Shown here: piece by piece, positions 7,751-15,679 of the stretch
How positions within the stretch are numbered: the first letter of the stretch is position 1
Layout of the letters: each line of letters opens with the position of its first letter
From: Salegentibacter sp.
GTDB taxonomy: Bacteria > Bacteroidota > Bacteroidia > Flavobacteriales > Flavobacteriaceae
Assembly (NCBI GenBank): GCA_024635795.1
Contig: JAGXIH010000024.1
Location: 1 to 64,000 of the forward strand
Direction of reading: 5' to 3'
DNA: 64,000 nt
Made by a program: the position numbers and the translations under genes
Notes under the pieces: generated by a model
Database searches by the model: none
Seen by the model: only the letters and a program-made list of their open reading frames with translations
What the model was told of the DNA's origin: nothing

Positions 7751-8731
7751 TTGAAAGATCGTATTACCACCTTACTTATACTGTTTTCAATGACAGTAAT
7801 GGCACAACAGCCATATAAACGAACACTCAAATTAATGGGTAGCCGTTTTGATATTACTGTAGTAGCAAACGATTCTGTTGCAGCAAATATACATATAGAT
7901 ACTGCGGTGGCTGAAATTTCAAGAATAGAAAAACTCATTTCTTCCTGGGATGCCAATTCACAAACTTCTGAGATTAATAGAAATTCGGGTATTAGACCCG
8001 TAAAGGTAGACGCTGAATTATTTGAATTGATTGAGCGTTCCATCAAGCTCTCCCGGTTAACCGATGGTGCTTTTGATATTACTTATGCCTCAATGGATAA
8101 AATCTGGAAATTTGATGGCAGTATGACCCTAATGCCTTCAGAAAAGGAAATAAATGCATCTGTGGAAAAAGTCGGTTTCCAGAACATCATCCTGGATAGA
8201 GAAAACAAAACTGTATTTCTAAAACTTGAAGGAATGAAAATCGGTTTTGGGGCCATAGGAAAAGGCTATGCAGCCGATAAAGCAAAAGCCTTGCTTATTT
8301 CAAAAGGAGTGCCAGCCGGAATTATTAATGCCTCCGGTGATATGAATACCTGGGGAAAGCAACCCAACGGGAAAGAATGGAAAGTCGCTATTACCAACCC
8401 GATGAACAAAAACAAGGTATTTGCCTTGTTGCCCATTACTGATGGGGCAATTGTGACTTCAGGCGATTACGAGAAATATGTGAGTTTTAATGGGAAAAGG
8501 TATACACATATTATCGACCCCCGAACAGGCTACCCTACAAGCGGAATTATTAGTGTAACCGTCTTCGCGCCAAAGGCAGAGCTTGCAGATGCACTCGCAA
8601 CCTCTGTATTTGTGATGGGTAAGGAAGCCGGATTAGACCGTATCAATCAATTACCCGGAATTGAGTGTATTATAATAGATGATAAAGGAAATATCACCAG
8701 GTCAAAGAATATTGAAATTGATAAACTATGA
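7751..8731 (+). CDS. apbE: FAD:protein FMN transferase (ApbE family)
   Basis: This 326-residue exported protein uses a TTG start one base after the thioredoxin stop and has a signal peptide ending near MAQQ. ApbE motifs are present in order: MGSRFDITVV, DGAFDITYASMDKIW, GFGAIGKGYAADKA, INASGDMNTWG, and THIIDPRTGYP with SGDYEKY, then ADALATSVFVMG. These proteins cleave FAD and transfer FMN to Ser or Thr of exported proteins in a Dxx[ST]GA[ST]-like motif. The 3' end overlaps the DUF4266 gene by four bases. The intended acceptor is probably encoded nearby; the DUF3570 protein carries an S-G-A-S stretch. Confidence 0.93.
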   Translation: MKDRITTLLILFSMTVMAQQPYKRTLKLMGSRFDITVVANDSVAANIHIDTAVAEISRIEKLISSWDANSQTSEINRNSGIRPVKVDAELFELIERSIKLSRLTDGAFDITYASMDKIWKFDGSMTLMPSEKEINASVEKVGFQNIILDRENKTVFLKLEGMKIGFGAIGKGYAADKAKALLISKGVPAGIINASGDMNTWGKQPNGKEWKVAITNPMNKNKVFALLPITDGAIVTSGDYEKYVSFNGKRYTHIIDPRTGYPTSGIISVTVFAPKAELADALATSVFVMGKEAGLDRINQLPGIECIIIDDKGNITRSKNIEIDKL

Positions 8732-8940
8732 TGAAAAAGTTTACAACTGCTGTTTTGACAGCTATTTTTTTTAGTAGTTGTGCGGTAGTAAAGGAGTATG
8801 AAAAAGTAAATATAAATGATCCGGATATGGCGCTTTCAGAAAAGAAAGTAGACCGAAATCTTACTACCGCACATTCCTATAGGGAAGCAGCCGTAGGGGC
8901 AAACGGCGGAAAAACCGGAGGTGGCTGCGGCTGTAATTAA
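8728..8940 (+). CDS. DUF4266 small lipoprotein with a C-x-C tail
   Basis: This 70-residue protein has a lipoprotein signal (TAVLTAIFFSSCAVVKEYEK; lipid Cys at 18) and a DUF4266 body with the recognisable NDPDMAL and REAAVGANGGKTGGGCGCN segments. The Gly-rich tail ends C-G-C-N, a possible metal, disulfide or modification site. It overlaps apbE by four bases and ends one base before the DUF3570 start. I know of no experimentally assigned function. Confidence 0.85.
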   Translation: MMKKFTTAVLTAIFFSSCAVVKEYEKVNINDPDMALSEKKVDRNLTTAHSYREAAVGANGGKTGGGCGCN

Positions 8941-8941
8941 T

Positions 8942-10267
8942 ATGACATCTATGTTGAAAAATATCCTGCTTTTTATAGGGGCGTTCGCTTTTGTGAATGC
9001 CTACTCCCAAACAACTCCAGACTCAACTAAAGTTTATAAAAAACGTGTACTGGAAACCACTGAAGTAGATTTTCTTACAAGTTATTATACCCAGGATGGT
9101 GATAACGCGGCTGTTAGCGGCGGTATTGGTACAGAGGAGTTAACAGATATTACAGGAACTTTTGTAGTTTCCATTCCATTAAATGATGACGATGTGTTGA
9201 CCATTGATGCCGGAGTTTCTGCATATACATCTGCCTCCTCAAGTAACATAGATCCTTTTGATGATGGCTCGGCAGGCCCTTTTCAGGCATCATCGGGAGC
9301 CTCAAGCGGAGACCTTTGGGCAAATCTAACAGGAAGTTACAGTCATAGCTCAGATGACAGAAACGATATCTGGTCTGCAAAACTATCGGTTTCGTCAGAA
9401 TACGATTATTTTTCTGTAGGGCTTGGTGGGAGTTATTCCAAACTTTTTAATGAAAAGAACACTGAGCTTAGTGTAAATGGAAACGTATATATAGACACCT
9501 GGAATGCTATTTATCCTATAGAATTGAGGCCTTTTGGAGAAGGTGGAAACGGGCTGAATAATCGTTTATTTACGCAAAACACCATTACAGGAAATACCAA
9601 CTATAATCCCTTATTTACTGAATTTGATAAGGAAGGACGTAATTCGTATTCTTTAGGATTGGGTTTCTCACAAATACTCCATAAAAACCTTCAAGGTTCA
9701 TTAGCAATAGATTTTGTGCAACAGGACGGATTGTTATCTACTCCTTTTCAAAGAGTATATTTTGGGGATATAGCCGATTCATTTATTGATAATTTCCAAC
9801 TTGCCGATGCTGTTGAACGCTTACCTGATTCAAGGTTTAAGATAGCGGTAGGCGGTCGTTTAAATTGGTATCTCAATGAAATATTCACGATGAGAACTTT
9901 TTATCGTTATTACTCTGATGATTGGGGGATTACTTCCCACACAGCCAGTGTTGAAGTTCCTGTGAAGATCACAGATAAGTTTACGTTATATCCCTCATAT
10001 AGATTCTATAACCAAACGGCAGCAGACTACTTTAGGCCTTATGAGAGTGCCCTGTCTACAGATGAATATTACACCTCTGATTATGACCTTTCCGAATACT
10101 CTGCAAATCAATTTGGATTTGGGGCTTCCTACACCGATATTTTCGCGAAGACCCACATCTGGAAATTTGGTTTAAAAAGTATAGATCTGAAGTTCTATAA
10201 ATATGACAGAGACACCACTTTTAGTTCTAATATTATTACAGCCGGATTTAAATTCCTGATGGACTAA
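8942..10267 (+). CDS. DUF3570 outer-membrane beta-barrel protein
   Basis: This protein of about 441 residues has a signal peptide (MLKNILLFIGAFAFVNAYSQ) and then alternating strand-forming segments to the end (IITAGFKFLMD), typical of DUF3570 barrels. The ATG at 8942 follows the DUF4266 stop by one base. An upstream in-frame start at 8921 would overlap it and spoil the signal peptide. Near residue 118 the sequence FQASSGASSGD contains S-G-A-S, which resembles an ApbE flavinylation target, although the upstream Asp is not ideally placed. It is the last gene of the module. A role in copper or electron transfer across the outer membrane is inferred from context only. Confidence 0.85.
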   Translation: MTSMLKNILLFIGAFAFVNAYSQTTPDSTKVYKKRVLETTEVDFLTSYYTQDGDNAAVSGGIGTEELTDITGTFVVSIPLNDDDVLTIDAGVSAYTSASSSNIDPFDDGSAGPFQASSGASSGDLWANLTGSYSHSSDDRNDIWSAKLSVSSEYDYFSVGLGGSYSKLFNEKNTELSVNGNVYIDTWNAIYPIELRPFGEGGNGLNNRLFTQNTITGNTNYNPLFTEFDKEGRNSYSLGLGFSQILHKNLQGSLAIDFVQQDGLLSTPFQRVYFGDIADSFIDNFQLADAVERLPDSRFKIAVGGRLNWYLNEIFTMRTFYRYYSDDWGITSHTASVEVPVKITDKFTLYPSYRFYNQTAADYFRPYESALSTDEYYTSDYDLSEYSANQFGFGASYTDIFAKTHIWKFGLKSIDLKFYKYDRDTTFSSNIITAGFKFLMD

Positions 10268-10548
10268 AGAAAAAAAAATGTATTTGTGTTTACAAGGAGC
10301 CTAAGTAAGCAGTAGGCTGATCTCTAAAAATCAATTTAATAGTGTTGGGCAAAGTCTTCAGACTTTGAGCCAGAACACTTTGTTTTTCCAGGCAGGAAAA
10401 AGAAGTCTCCTGACTTCCAACTTAATTTGTGATTTTCTCCCCACTTAAAATTCTCTTTAATTATCGAGCTCACACTATCCCAGCACTATTGGAGATATTC
10501 TATTATATTTAGACTTTCATAACGAGTTAGGCACAATCCACAAAATTT
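10268..10548. other. Intergenic region with two hairpins
   Basis: No gene is visible. It holds a perfect 6-bp hairpin AAAGTC-TTCA-GACTTT near 10353-10368 and, 33 bases on, the second copy of the flanking repeat. The first hairpin may end the DUF3570 transcript, although no clean U-run follows directly. Confidence 0.4.
10382..10417. repeat. Flanking repeat copy 2, hairpin-forming
   Basis: This is the partner of 996-1030. Its core GAAGTC-TCCT-GACTTC is a perfect 6-bp hairpin, and on the minus strand it is followed by TTTTTCC, like an intrinsic terminator, yet no leftward gene ends here. The match extends 5' of the hairpin (CAGGCAG and flanks), so it is a repeat and not just a chance terminator. 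Confidence 0.5.
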
Positions 10549-11076
10549 ATGATGAAACAATTACTAAAGCTCTCCTTAAAATATTTTCTGGTGGTGGCCA
10601 TTTTGTATGGTATTTTGATGCTTCTATTGGATATGATAACCGGTAGGGAAATTACTGTAAATGCTGTAGGAATCAGGATTTTAATTTTTGGTATTGGTAT
10701 GACCTTAATTCTGGTTTCTTTTCACAAGTATCAGGTAAGGAAGATTGCGAGTAAATATGCGGTAGAAAACCCTGCATTAGAGGTCCGACAGGTGAGAAAA
10801 CTATCCTCAAAGCTTAGCCCGGCTGAAATATATGATCAACTTAAAACCAGGTCCGATTTCGATAAAATAACTTTCGATACCAGAACCGAAATCATAAACA
10901 TCAAAACGGGTTTTAGTGGAAAATCCTGGGGCGATAGAATTACCATCTCACCGAAAAAAAGGGATTATAATTACAAAATTACAATTAAACCCATTTTTCC
11001 TCTGACGGTTATCGACTTCGGTCAAAGTTTCGAGAACATTTTAAAACTGGAAAATCGGATAAAAAGCTTAGGCTAA
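10549..11076 (+). CDS. Two-helix membrane protein of unknown function
   Basis: This 175-residue protein starts with two membrane helices (about residues 11-29 and 41-58) and a basic loop (FHKYQVRKIASKY). A soluble C-terminal domain of about 110 residues follows, with alternating charged and hydrophobic strands (DFDKITFDTRTEIINIKTGF, YNYKITIKPIFP). The pattern recalls PH-like membrane-anchored domains, but I do not recognise a named family. It is followed by another small membrane protein at 11183. There is no sign of truncation. Confidence 0.65.
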   Translation: MMKQLLKLSLKYFLVVAILYGILMLLLDMITGREITVNAVGIRILIFGIGMTLILVSFHKYQVRKIASKYAVENPALEVRQVRKLSSKLSPAEIYDQLKTRSDFDKITFDTRTEIINIKTGFSGKSWGDRITISPKKRDYNYKITIKPIFPLTVIDFGQSFENILKLENRIKSLG

Positions 11077-11182
11077 TACAAGATAATAACAAATCGTGGC
11101 CAGCCACCGAAAGACAACTCTAACAGAGGTTAGCCGAAACCTATAGCCGTCATTCAAGGAATCTTAATCATTAAAAGAAGTT

Positions 11183-11338
11183 ATGAATAAAGTAAGAATT
11201 ATTGGTTTGGTATTTTTGGCAATTGGAATTATTCTGTTTTTCTTATTCGAGGGATATTTACCCGGTATTGCCGCAGGTTTACTAACTGGTATCGGGATCG
11301 GATTATTATTAACAGGTCGCGTGGGAATCAAAAAATAA
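11183..11338 (+). CDS. Small membrane protein (51 aa)
   Basis: This frame encodes 51 residues with two hydrophobic helices, the second Gly-rich (LPGIAAGLLTGIGIGLLLTG), and a basic end (GRVGIKK). A purine-rich AAAAGAAG lies just upstream of the ATG at a suitable distance for Bacteroidota. It resembles the small Gly-rich membrane proteins common in flavobacteria. No function can be assigned. Confidence 0.6.
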   Translation: MNKVRIIGLVFLAIGIILFFLFEGYLPGIAAGLLTGIGIGLLLTGRVGIKK

Positions 11339-11439
11339 ATTAACTCCTGGTTTTTTAATGATCATAGAGCGAAATATGAACTTAATGGTTCCCTGCTGGC
11401 TTCTCAATTTTTTGTAAGAGATTTCTTTTTTCTTTCCTA

Positions 11440-11658
11440 TGCAGGGAAACAGAAGTATCTATCGGCATTAGAATTTTTTGGTAGTCCTGAATAGATTGTA
11501 CAGCCAGAAGATTACACTTCCACCTGGCCAAGGGACTGGAATGCGATATGATAATTACGCCCAATGTGCACCAAAATAATTATCAATCGACTTCCGATAA
11601 ACAAATGTTATATGTAGCTTGTACCCGGGCAATGCACCGCCTGACTTTTTTATTATAA
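11440..11658 (+). pseudogene. 3' remnant of a UvrD/Rep-type helicase (HelD-like)
   Basis: The last 56 codons (11491-11658) read LHFHLAKGLECDMI followed by DKQMLYVACTRAMHRLTFLL and a stop. The A-K-G-L-E-x-D-M and L-Y-V-A-C-T-R-A-M-H-R motifs are the conserved C-terminal helicase motifs V and VI of HelD/UvrD proteins. Upstream the same frame is closed, but a different frame continues weakly similar sequence (ETEVSIGIRIF), indicating a frameshift. The rest of the gene, some 600 codons, is gone. Confidence 0.7.
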
Positions 11659-11777
11659 AGAAGCTTCTGAATTCCTGAAAACCAATATCTGATTATTTCA
11701 GCAAAGAATTTCAGAGTAAAAAAACCTGATTAGCTTCAAATAAACCAACACAAACTTTCAGAAAAACATACACAATT

Positions 11778-13202
11778 ATGAGTCATATTTTAAAAGGAGA
11801 GAAAGATTTTCAATCCAGCCACTCTGTAGAAAACAAAGCCCTAAGAATAAATCTTAATAAAAATATCTACGGCACTTTTGCCGAAATAGGGGCCGGCCAG
11901 GAAACGGTACGTAATTTCTTTAGGGCAGGAGGAGCCTCCGGGACCATAGCCAAAACCATTAGCGCTTACGATAAGGATTTTAGTGATGCTATTTATGGAC
12001 GCGAGCCTGAGGGGCGTTACGTTACCGAGGCCAGACTAAAAGATATGCTTAATTTTGAAACCCGGCTTATTGAGGAGCTAATTTCAAAAGAGAAACATCC
12101 CGATAAGATTTTCTTTAGCTATGCCAATACGGTTGCTACTATAGATTTCGCCAAGAAATATAAAGGCCACGGTTGGGTGGGAATTAAATTTCAAACCGAA
12201 CCGGGAGGGGCCTATAATCAAATTATTATTCACATTCAGTTTCAGGAAAACAATGCCATACAACAGCAAAATACCCTGGGATTAATGGGGGTAAACCTTA
12301 TTTATGGGGCCTTTTATTATCACGATGATCCAAAGAAACTTTTAAAGAGTCTGTACGATCATATCGATGTGGATAAGATTGAGATTGATGCCATTAACTT
12401 TCACGGTCCTGCTTTTAGCGCTGTAGATAACCGTTTATTGAGCCTGGAATTACTTCGGAAAGGGATTACCGAAGCGGTAATGTTTAATGCAGATGCCAAT
12501 AATGTTTTGCCTGCCAGCGTGCTTTATAAGAAGAATATATTAACCTTAAGAGGAAGTTTTAGGCCGGTGACAAAGGTTAATATGAACATGTATGAAGAGT
12601 CTTTAAAACTATTTTTAAACGAAAAGAAAGTTGATCCGGAAAACACCACGGTTATCTTTGAAATGACTTTAAACAATCTAAAGGCCGAAGGTGATATTGA
12701 TGAGAAAGACTTTCTGGACCGGGCGCGCTTACTTTGTGCTATGGGGCATACGGTGATGATCTCCAATTTTCAGGAGTATTATAAAGTGGTGGAATATTTC
12801 TCTCAACACACAAAAGCACAAATGGGCCTCGCCATGGGGGTGAATACGCTCACCGATATTTTTGAGTCCAAATATTACACACACCTTAGCGGTGGGATTC
12901 TGGAAGCCTTCGGAAAATTATTTTTTAAGAATTTGAAGATCTACTTATATCCTTTAAAAGAGGGGGATACAATCCTGAATTCTGATAATCTCAAGGTCGA
13001 GAAAGGCATGAAAGAATTATATAAGTTCTTTAAAGACAACGGAAGAGTAGTTGATATTGAAAACTACCAACCTGAAATTCTGGATATCTTCTCAAGAGAA
13101 GTTCATAAAATGATCAGGGAAGGGGAAGAAGGCTGGGAAAAGTCCCTGCCTGAACAAACTTCCAAAATGATTCTGGAGGAAAAACTGTTTCAAACTTCCT
13201 AA
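11778..13202 (+). CDS. Conserved uncharacterised cytosolic protein (474 aa)
   Basis: This is a soluble 474-residue protein with no signal peptide or membrane helix. It has well-conserved looking blocks: INLNKNIYGTFAEIGAGQET, FFRAGGASGTIAKTISAYDK, DAIYGREPEGRYVTEARL, YANTVATIDFAKKYKGHGW, FEMTLNNLKAEGDIDEKDFL. I recall closely similar proteins in many flavobacteria. No nucleotide-binding, Walker or nucleotidyltransferase HxGH motif is visible, so no enzyme name is justified. It stands alone, with debris on both sides. Confidence 0.7.
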   Translation: MSHILKGEKDFQSSHSVENKALRINLNKNIYGTFAEIGAGQETVRNFFRAGGASGTIAKTISAYDKDFSDAIYGREPEGRYVTEARLKDMLNFETRLIEELISKEKHPDKIFFSYANTVATIDFAKKYKGHGWVGIKFQTEPGGAYNQIIIHIQFQENNAIQQQNTLGLMGVNLIYGAFYYHDDPKKLLKSLYDHIDVDKIEIDAINFHGPAFSAVDNRLLSLELLRKGITEAVMFNADANNVLPASVLYKKNILTLRGSFRPVTKVNMNMYEESLKLFLNEKKVDPENTTVIFEMTLNNLKAEGDIDEKDFLDRARLLCAMGHTVMISNFQEYYKVVEYFSQHTKAQMGLAMGVNTLTDIFESKYYTHLSGGILEAFGKLFFKNLKIYLYPLKEGDTILNSDNLKVEKGMKELYKFFKDNGRVVDIENYQPEILDIFSREVHKMIREGEEGWEKSLPEQTSKMILEEKLFQTS

Positions 13203-13223
13203 GATTGCCGGATCCTTCTAAGC

Positions 13224-13310
13224 CTAATAAACCATAAGCCCCAGGAGAACTGTTGCGAGAAAGAAAATGTAAACCCAATAAGCTTTGATGCCTGATTTTG
13301 AAGATTTCAT
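13224..13310 (-). CDS. Single-helix small protein (28 aa)
   Basis: This leftward frame starts with ATG at 13310 and encodes MKSSKSGIKAYWVYIFFLAT plus VLLGLMVY: a basic N-terminus then one membrane helix. No clear ribosome site is visible. Its composition is typical of bona fide short membrane proteins, and a second one of similar design lies 350 bases upstream on the same strand. Being so short, it could be a chance frame. Confidence 0.4.
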   Translation of the reverse strand: MKSSKSGIKAYWVYIFFLATVLLGLMVY

Positions 13311-13485
13311 AAATCAATGTTTTAAAGATGAACTGAAATTTAGGAAAAGTTAATTAATTCCCAAAACTTTGCTATCTAAGCTGAAGGAAATCTTGGTTTC
13401 TCATTGCCGAAATTCTCTGTTAGACCTTTCGGGAATTATTGAAAAGTATGGTGGGACTAAGGGAAATTAACCCCTTTAAAAAGTT

Positions 13486-13516
13486 GAAAGAGGTTGCCGG
13501 GAAGGCAACTTCTTTC
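13486..13516. terminator. Hairpin, probable terminator for the leftward small gene
   Basis: A 13-bp stem (GAAAGAGGTTGCC / GGCAACTTCTTTC, one G-U pair) with a 5-base loop is followed on the minus strand by AACTTTTTAAA, which fits a terminator downstream of the 38-residue gene at 13657-13773. On the plus strand the tail is less T-rich. Confidence 0.5.
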
Positions 13517-13656
13517 ATATTCTTAAAATATCTGGTAAAATTAAAGCAAGCTTCGGGCTTCTCAAAAAAATTCACCCCCGGAAGTATAGCTGCATCCGGG
13601 TGTAAATCAAGTGCGGGTCTTACCGGTAACCGACCGGGTTTATATTCAAATGTCGC

Positions 13657-13773
13657 TTATCGCACATTCAAAAATACGGTCACAAAGATAATTACAAAAA
13701 CTACAATGCCTATGGCGGTAAGTTCTTTGTAATTTTTTTTGATCCAGTTAAGAGGTGTAAAGTTCTGATCCAT
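13657..13773 (-). CDS. Single-helix small protein (38 aa)
   Basis: ATG at 13773, preceded by AACAGAAGAT, encodes MDQNFTPLNWIKKNYKELTA and then a strongly hydrophobic helix (IGIVVFVIIFVTVFLNV) ending in Arg. A polar N-terminus followed by one membrane helix fits a small inner-membrane protein. A terminator-like hairpin lies 140 bases downstream. No homologue can be named. Confidence 0.5.
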   Translation of the reverse strand: MDQNFTPLNWIKKNYKELTAIGIVVFVIIFVTVFLNVR

Positions 13774-13910
13774 ATCTTCTGTTTTTACAGCAGATCGGTT
13801 CACGGAATTTGGGTAGAGTTTAAATTAATGAAATTATACTTCTGAAGATATGGGGGAAAACCCTCGGTTCCGAATAAAAAACCTTCTCAGCAAGATTAGC
13901 TTTCCCAAGG

Positions 13911-14216
13911 CTACATCTCCAACCATTGCCTGAAAGCCGCAGCTTTGTTACTGCTTATTATCTGGTCGTCGGGAGTTTCAGGTTTAGTTCTAAGGAGCAA
14001 TCTGCCTTTAAAATAACTTTCAGCCTTTTCCACCGCCTTGATGTTAATGATTAGTTGCCGGTTCGCTCTGAAGAAACTGTGCTCATCCAGTTGTTCTTCT
14101 AACTGGTCCAGACTGTTATTTACTGCGAATCGTTTTCCTTCAAAATTTACCAAAAGTACGATTCCTTCTTCCGCAAGAAAATAGGCGACCTCTTCGCTGG
14201 GGATCACGCGTTCCAC
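13911..14216 (-). pseudogene. LytTR DNA-binding domain fragment, N-terminus lost
   Basis: The frame encodes the LytTR domain of a LytR/AgrR-type response regulator: IPSEEVAYFLAEEG, KRFAVNNSLDQLEEQLDEHS, FFRANRQLIINI, and ISSNKAAAFRQWLEM to the natural C-terminus. The receiver domain and the first strand of LytTR are missing. The upstream sequence becomes coding on the opposite strand at about 14217 (outer-membrane protein fragment), so a rearrangement cut the gene. The GTG at 14216 could start a 101-residue product, but DNA binding is doubtful. Confidence 0.75.
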
Positions 14217-14927
14217 CCTGGTAACCGGGACTACCTCTGATATTGACGGTAATTTTATTTTAAAACCTTCAGAAGAAGGGAATTATGTATTGAAATTTTC
14301 GGCCATTGGTTATGCCGATAATTTTTCTGACGAGCTCAAAGTTTCAGGTCCTAATTTCAATTATGATCTGGGGGTGATCCTGCTTTCTGAAGAAACCACT
14401 ATGCTGGATGAGGTGATGCTGAAAAGCTGGAAATCCAGAATGAAGGTGGAGAACGGGAATGTGACCATGGAAGTGGAAGGAACCACTATGGCCGCAGGAA
14501 ATAACGCTTATGAAATGCTGGTGAGGGCACCCGGAGTCTCTGTGGACCAAAACGGGAATTTTCAACTCAACGGAAGAAGCGGATCAATTTACCTGCCGAT
14601 TTTAAACTGGAATTAAACGCTACGGTTCAAGGCCCAATGACGGTGGGTATCTATTACATTGAACCTATGCAATGGCTCGACGGGGGAATAAAACGAAGCT
14701 TTATAGATAATAAGCTGGATGTGACCCTAAGGTTCACCGATATCTTCCGAAGCCAGGATCTTAAGATCACTTCTGAAATTGGGCAAAGTAAGCTGGGGAT
14801 AAATCAGTATTTCAATCAGCAGGCTATAAGTATAAATCTGCGTTACAACTTCAGCAAAAGAAACACCAATAAGCAAACCCGCTCTAACGATACCCTGGAA
14901 GAAATGGATAGGGCGGGGGTTAATTAA
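14217..14927 (+). pseudogene. Collapsed outer-membrane beta-barrel (TonB-receptor-like) gene
   Basis: The first segment (14217-14580) reads VTGTTSDIDGNFILKPSEEG, a carboxypeptidase-like regulatory domain, then TTMLDEVML and YEMLVRAPGVSVDQNGNFQL, the start of a plug-like domain. It then jumps, with a frame change near 14590, to the final barrel part (ADFKLELNATVQGPMTVGIY ... QQAISINLRYNFSKRN). The signal peptide and several hundred internal residues are missing. The family resembles OMP_b-brl_3 proteins of Bacteroidota. Neither remaining open piece (14290-14616, 14637-14927) should be functional. Confidence 0.8.
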
Positions 14928-15044
14928 ACCTTTCTTCCGAATACAACTATCATCCAGAGTCTCCGTGTGAAAGCATGGGGACTTTTGGTTTTTTGTAAAT
15001 TCCCGGGGAGTTTTTCAGGAATTCTTTTATCTTCAAACTAAAAA

Positions 15045-15569
15045 ATGGAACGGCAGGCCCTGGAATTCGCACGGAAAGCCCACGGGAATCAGCAGCGAAA
15101 ATATTCCGAAGAAGTTTATATAGAACATCCCATTCGCGTGGCGGAGATGGTGAGAAGTGTCCCCCATACCCACGAAATGATCTGTGCGGCCTATCTGCAC
15201 GACGTGGTGGAGGACACCCCTGTTTCCCTGCAGGATATTGAGCGAAAGTTCGGGAGGAAAATAGCGGCCCTTGTAGAAGAGCTTACCGACGAATACGAAA
15301 AAGAGAATTACCCTCATCTCAACCGCCGCCAGCGCAAGCAGAAGGAGGTGGAGCGACAGGCCGGGATGAGTCCGGAGGCTAAGACCATTAAGCTCGCCGA
15401 TGTGATAGACAACACCCGCGATATCCTTAAAAACGATCCCGGCTTTGCCCGGAAATATATTCCGGAAATGGAAGCCCTCACCGAAGCTTTGCAGGGCGGG
15501 GATTTTAAGCTACTGATGCGGGCTTGCTATGAAGTGCAGCGCGGGATCATCCAACTGAAAAAGCCCTGA
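15045..15569 (+). CDS. HD-domain hydrolase of the RelA/SpoT (MESH1-like) type
   Basis: This 174-residue protein is a stand-alone HD domain. Visible metal and catalytic residues are His28 (EHPIRVAEMV), His52-Asp53 (YLHDVVEDT), Glu56-Asp57, and Asp119 with Asn123 (IKLADVIDN). The ED pair after HD is typical of (p)ppGpp hydrolases of SpoT and MESH1 type. There is no synthetase or TGS/ACT domain. The substrate could be ppGpp, NADPH or another nucleotide. The gene stands alone between debris and the esterase gene. Confidence 0.8.
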   Translation: MERQALEFARKAHGNQQRKYSEEVYIEHPIRVAEMVRSVPHTHEMICAAYLHDVVEDTPVSLQDIERKFGRKIAALVEELTDEYEKENYPHLNRRQRKQKEVERQAGMSPEAKTIKLADVIDNTRDILKNDPGFARKYIPEMEALTEALQGGDFKLLMRACYEVQRGIIQLKKP

Positions 15570-15679
15570 GAATGCCGCCTTGCGAAAGATCTTTTTCCGG
15601 CGTCACAATTTGTCGGTTTTAAGCCTTAAATTTAGGAGTAATTGAAAAAGAAATTCTTTAAATATATAAACCCTGAATT

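Noticed and set aside
11778-13202. Nicotinate-nucleotide adenylyltransferase or other named enzyme
   Set aside because: No HxGH or other nucleotidyltransferase motif is visible, so the protein is left without a function.
13439-13732. A 97-codon plus-strand open frame
   Set aside because: Composition is rich in Lys, Ser and Thr with no domain, it runs through a strong hairpin, and it is antisense to a better small membrane protein at 13657-13773.
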